A stretch of DNA of 6,975 nt, taken from NCBI GenBank assembly GCA_021778575.1, contig JAJYCH010000257.1, forward strand, positions 1 to 6,975, written 5' to 3'. The notes beneath the pieces are model-generated. The model made no database searches. It saw only the letters and a program-made list of their open reading frames with translations, and was not told the origin of the DNA. This DNA is from Planctomycetota bacterium. Its GTDB lineage: Bacteria > Planctomycetota > Planctomycetia > Isosphaerales > Isosphaeraceae. A program made the position numbers and the translations under genes. Shown here in pieces: positions 4,948 to 6,975 of the stretch (the stretch's first letter is position 1; each line of letters starts with the position of its first letter).

Positions 4948-6591
4948 ATGAACCTTACTGAATATTTATTCACTCGATTGCGTGAGCTGGGCGTCGATCA
5001 CACGTTCGGAATTCCGGGCGATTTCGTCTTGCCGGTCTATGCCGTCCAGGATGCGTTTGGAATGCCGACGGTGGTCTGCTCGCACGAACCGGGTGTCGGG
5101 TTCGCGGCGGATGGTTATGCCCGGATCAAAGGGCTCGGAGTGGCCCTGGTGACCTATGGCGCCGGGGCTTTGAATCTTCTCAATCCGGTTGCCTGCGCTT
5201 ATGCCGAGCAATCGCCGTTGCTGGTGATCAGCGGCGGTCCCGAGGTTGCCATGCGTCGGCCCGAGGTCTATCTCCATCACGTGGTCAAGAGTTTTGAGAG
5301 TCAAATCAATGTCTTTCGCGAGGTGACCGTCGACGCGGCGATTCTTGACGATGTGGCTGATGCCCCCGAAGTCATCGACCGTGTCTTGCGCAACGTGATC
5401 AGCCAGAAACGGCCGGGTTATCTGGAGATCCCGCGCGACCGGGTCCATTCGATCGTCGCCGCGCCAATCGGACCGATCGCGGCTGATCCGTTCGCCCCGG
5501 TCGTTCACGAGGCGGCGCTGGAAGAAGCGATCATCGAGATCCGAGCGATGCTGGCGAAGGCCGAGCGTCCCGCGCTTTACGTGGGCGTCGGCGTGCGTCG
5601 CCACGGACTCACGGCGAAGGTCGTCGAGCTGGCCGAGCGGCTCCGGTTGCCGGTCGCGACTGATGTCCTCGGCAAGGCTTCGTTCCCCGAGAGCCATCCT
5701 CAATTCGCCGGCGTTTACATGGGCGCGCTGGGCGACCAGCAGGCCCGCGCGTTGCTCGACGGGTCCGACTGCGTGATCAGCCTGGGGGTTCTCCGGTTCG
5801 ACACCAATACCGGCTTCTGGACCGATCGGATCGATCCTTCGACTTTGATCGCCGCCGAGCCTGATCTGCTGCGAGTTCGCCACCATCGCTACGATCGCGT
5901 GCCGATCGACCGGGTTGTCGAGGAACTCGCCAGGCTTCCGGCCGACTCTCGGCGTCCTCAGCCTCGATTTGCTCATCCGGCCGATTCGCCGGTCGTCGCT
6001 GCCGAGCCCGGATCAGCCTTGAAGGTCGCCGAGATCATCGGCCTGCTCCTGGGCCTCGACCAGTCGCTTTATAGCTTTGTCGCCGATGTGGGCGATTGCT
6101 GGTTCATCGGTCTCGAACTCCGAGCCGACGTCTTCCTCGCGCCCGGATATTATGCGTCGATGGGTTTCGGAATTCCCGGAGCCCTGGGGGCCGGAGTCGC
6201 CGATCCGAGTCGCCGTCCCTTTGCGCTGGTCGGGGACGGTGCGTTCCAGATGACGGGAACCGAACTCGCGACCATGGTGGACGCCGGCCTCCGGCCGATC
6301 GTTCTTTTGCTCAACAATAACTCTTACGGAATGCTCGAAGCTCTCGACTCGCCCCGAACTTACTACCATCGTCGCCCCTGGGATTACCTGGGATTCGCCC
6401 GGTCGCTGGGCTTCACGGCCGAACGTGCGACAACGGCCGGCGAACTGCGGTTCGCCCTCGATCGAGCCGAGGCCGCCGAAGGCCCTTACCTGATCGAAGC
6501 GACCGTGGCCCGAAATGATCTCTCGCCGTTCCTCTCGCGGATCAAGGCCCATCTCGCGGAGGTCAAGAAGGCGGCGGTGGTTCTGGGCTAA
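4948..6591 (+). CDS. Thiamine-diphosphate-dependent 2-keto-acid decarboxylase (phenylpyruvate/indolepyruvate decarboxylase-like)
   Basis: A 547-residue cytoplasmic enzyme of the pyruvate decarboxylase superfamily, full length for the family. The N-terminal pyrimidine-binding domain (about 1-170) has G-I-P-G-D25, the cofactor-activating E47 in SHEPGVGFAADGYAR, YGAGALN and the H110-H111 pair typical of decarboxylases. The middle domain spans about 190-330, with a DTNTGF motif near 285. The C-terminal pyrophosphate-binding domain contains G429-D-G431 and N456-N457 of the metal-binding motif. The HH pair argues for non-oxidative decarboxylation to an aldehyde rather than acetolactate synthase. 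GDGAFQMTG, SHEP and LNN-x5-L resemble, from memory, Azospirillum phenylpyruvate decarboxylase. L463 appears to occupy the site of the catalytic Glu473 of Zymomonas pyruvate decarboxylase, again like that enzyme. Aromatic or long-chain 2-keto acids are therefore likelier substrates than pyruvate, but this is inference. ATG 4948 is fixed by an in-frame TGA at 4942; no Shine-Dalgarno site precedes it. No partner dehydrogenase or transaminase is in the window. Confidence 0.88.
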   Translation: MNLTEYLFTRLRELGVDHTFGIPGDFVLPVYAVQDAFGMPTVVCSHEPGVGFAADGYARIKGLGVALVTYGAGALNLLNPVACAYAEQSPLLVISGGPEVAMRRPEVYLHHVVKSFESQINVFREVTVDAAILDDVADAPEVIDRVLRNVISQKRPGYLEIPRDRVHSIVAAPIGPIAADPFAPVVHEAALEEAIIEIRAMLAKAERPALYVGVGVRRHGLTAKVVELAERLRLPVATDVLGKASFPESHPQFAGVYMGALGDQQARALLDGSDCVISLGVLRFDTNTGFWTDRIDPSTLIAAEPDLLRVRHHRYDRVPIDRVVEELARLPADSRRPQPRFAHPADSPVVAAEPGSALKVAEIIGLLLGLDQSLYSFVADVGDCWFIGLELRADVFLAPGYYASMGFGIPGALGAGVADPSRRPFALVGDGAFQMTGTELATMVDAGLRPIVLLLNNNSYGMLEALDSPRTYYHRRPWDYLGFARSLGFTAERATTAGELRFALDRAEAAEGPYLIEATVARNDLSPFLSRIKAHLAEVKKAAVVLG

Positions 6592-6975
6592 GATCGAAGC
6601 GTCGAGGGAGCAAGTCGCTGATGCGGAAGGGTTTCCCACGTTGTCTCGGAACGACCCGATAAACCGCCCTGCGTTCCCAAATATTCGAACCGCGAGATGT
6701 CCGTGTCAAGCTTCCGTAAATGTCTCGTTGATGAATTTGCTCGACACGCAGCCTTGCCATCTTACACCCAAGTGTGCTATCCATGCCTAGAAAGACGTCA
6801 GAAGTGCCCGGTGTTTCTCAATAAGACAATGCAATCGATGACGCGTTGACTCCATGATACTTTGCATGGAGACAGTCGTCACGATGGCGTCTTGACCATC
6901 CTATAGTGATTGTGCGGGTCAGATCGTTTTTCCGTTGCGACCGGCGAGTGGTCACCACGACGGACAGTCTCGTTG
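6592..6975. other. Gene-free right flank
   Basis: No convincing gene follows the decarboxylase, and no clear intrinsic terminator with a T-run is seen after its stop codon. The region becomes less GC-rich from about 6770. It contains a 7-bp hairpin (6850-6871) and the small dyad GTGGT-C-ACCAC (6948-6958). A minus-strand frame is open from the right edge to a stop at 6818-6820 (51 codons), but its arginine-rich product is not recognisable. Confidence 0.4.
6850..6871. repeat. CTCCATG/CATGGAG hairpin
   Basis: CTCCATG (6850-6856) and CATGGAG (6865-6871) are perfect inverted copies around an 8-nt loop. No T-run follows on either strand. It lies about 260 nt beyond the decarboxylase stop, too far for an obvious terminator, and could be a control site for a gene outside the window. 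Confidence 0.3.

Noticed and set aside
4966..5976. 336-codon minus-strand open frame opposite the decarboxylase
   Set aside because: It lies wholly antisense to a gene with clear catalytic motifs. Its product is Asp/Arg/Gly/His-rich with no domain signature, as expected from the complementary frame of GC-rich coding DNA.
6013..6639. 208-codon minus-strand frame over the decarboxylase 3' end
   Set aside because: Shadow of the cofactor-binding domain coding region; composition and lack of motifs match the other antisense shadows.
6563..6790. Overlapping frames after the decarboxylase stop, on both strands
   Set aside because: Both begin inside the decarboxylase gene, lack supported starts and have no recognisable domains.
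6818..6973. Minus-strand frame open to the right edge, possibly the 3' end of a gene
   Set aside because: Fifty-one stop-free codons are not significant in this composition, and the arginine-rich product shows no family resemblance I can defend.
1..6975. CRISPR array, tRNA, rRNA, toxin-antitoxin pair, transposase or phage genes
   Set aside because: No regularly spaced direct repeats, tRNA-like cloverleaf, conserved rRNA segments or proteins of these classes were seen on either strand.

Overview
The window looks like chromosomal DNA from a planctomycete, most likely an Isosphaeraceae-type lineage. The strongest evidence is a type IV prepilin-like protein of the DUF1559 family (start at 2757 on the minus strand). 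It has the [10 protein letters not shown] leader motif followed by the [15 protein letters not shown] block and a C-terminal H-x9-DG motif, a combination found in very many copies in planctomycete genomes. High GC content, long intergenic spaces and a degraded copy of an intergenic repeat (about 3306-3358) fit this. The assignment is inference from sequence style, not a database match.

Layout, left to right. 1-199 has no gene but begins with a C-run/G-run hairpin. 200-1162 is a two-gene minus-strand unit: a GntR/FCD transcription regulator followed after about 30 nt by a small two-helix membrane protein. The regulator has a good promoter with a symmetric ATCGAT-type dyad inside the -35/-10 spacer, suggesting self-control. 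1312-2757 is a second minus-strand unit: the DUF1559 pseudopilin-like protein, then tandem hairpins, then a 65-residue lipoprotein. 2758-3532 is a 775-bp gene-free stretch with a candidate promoter, a 15-bp palindrome, a 12-bp hairpin, a degenerate repeat and a 40-bp inverted repeat. 3533-4822 (minus) is a secreted serine D-Ala-D-Ala carboxypeptidase (peptidase S11) with an N-terminal peptidoglycan-binding domain. 4823-4947 is a divergent intergenic region with a perfect 12-bp palindrome. 4948-6591 (plus) is a thiamine-diphosphate 2-keto-acid decarboxylase resembling phenylpyruvate/indolepyruvate decarboxylases. 6592-6975 has no convincing gene.

Functionally, three products (pseudopilin-like protein, lipoprotein, carboxypeptidase) act in or beyond the cell envelope. 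The regulator and the decarboxylase look metabolic, but nothing links them directly: they are about 3.8 kb apart in separate units. I do not see a defence system, a mobile element with a transposase, a CRISPR array, or an RNA gene. No clearly new multi-gene system is present. The more interesting signals are regulatory: the dyad nested in the GntR promoter, the tandem hairpins between the DUF1559 and lipoprotein genes, and the palindromes in the two larger control regions.
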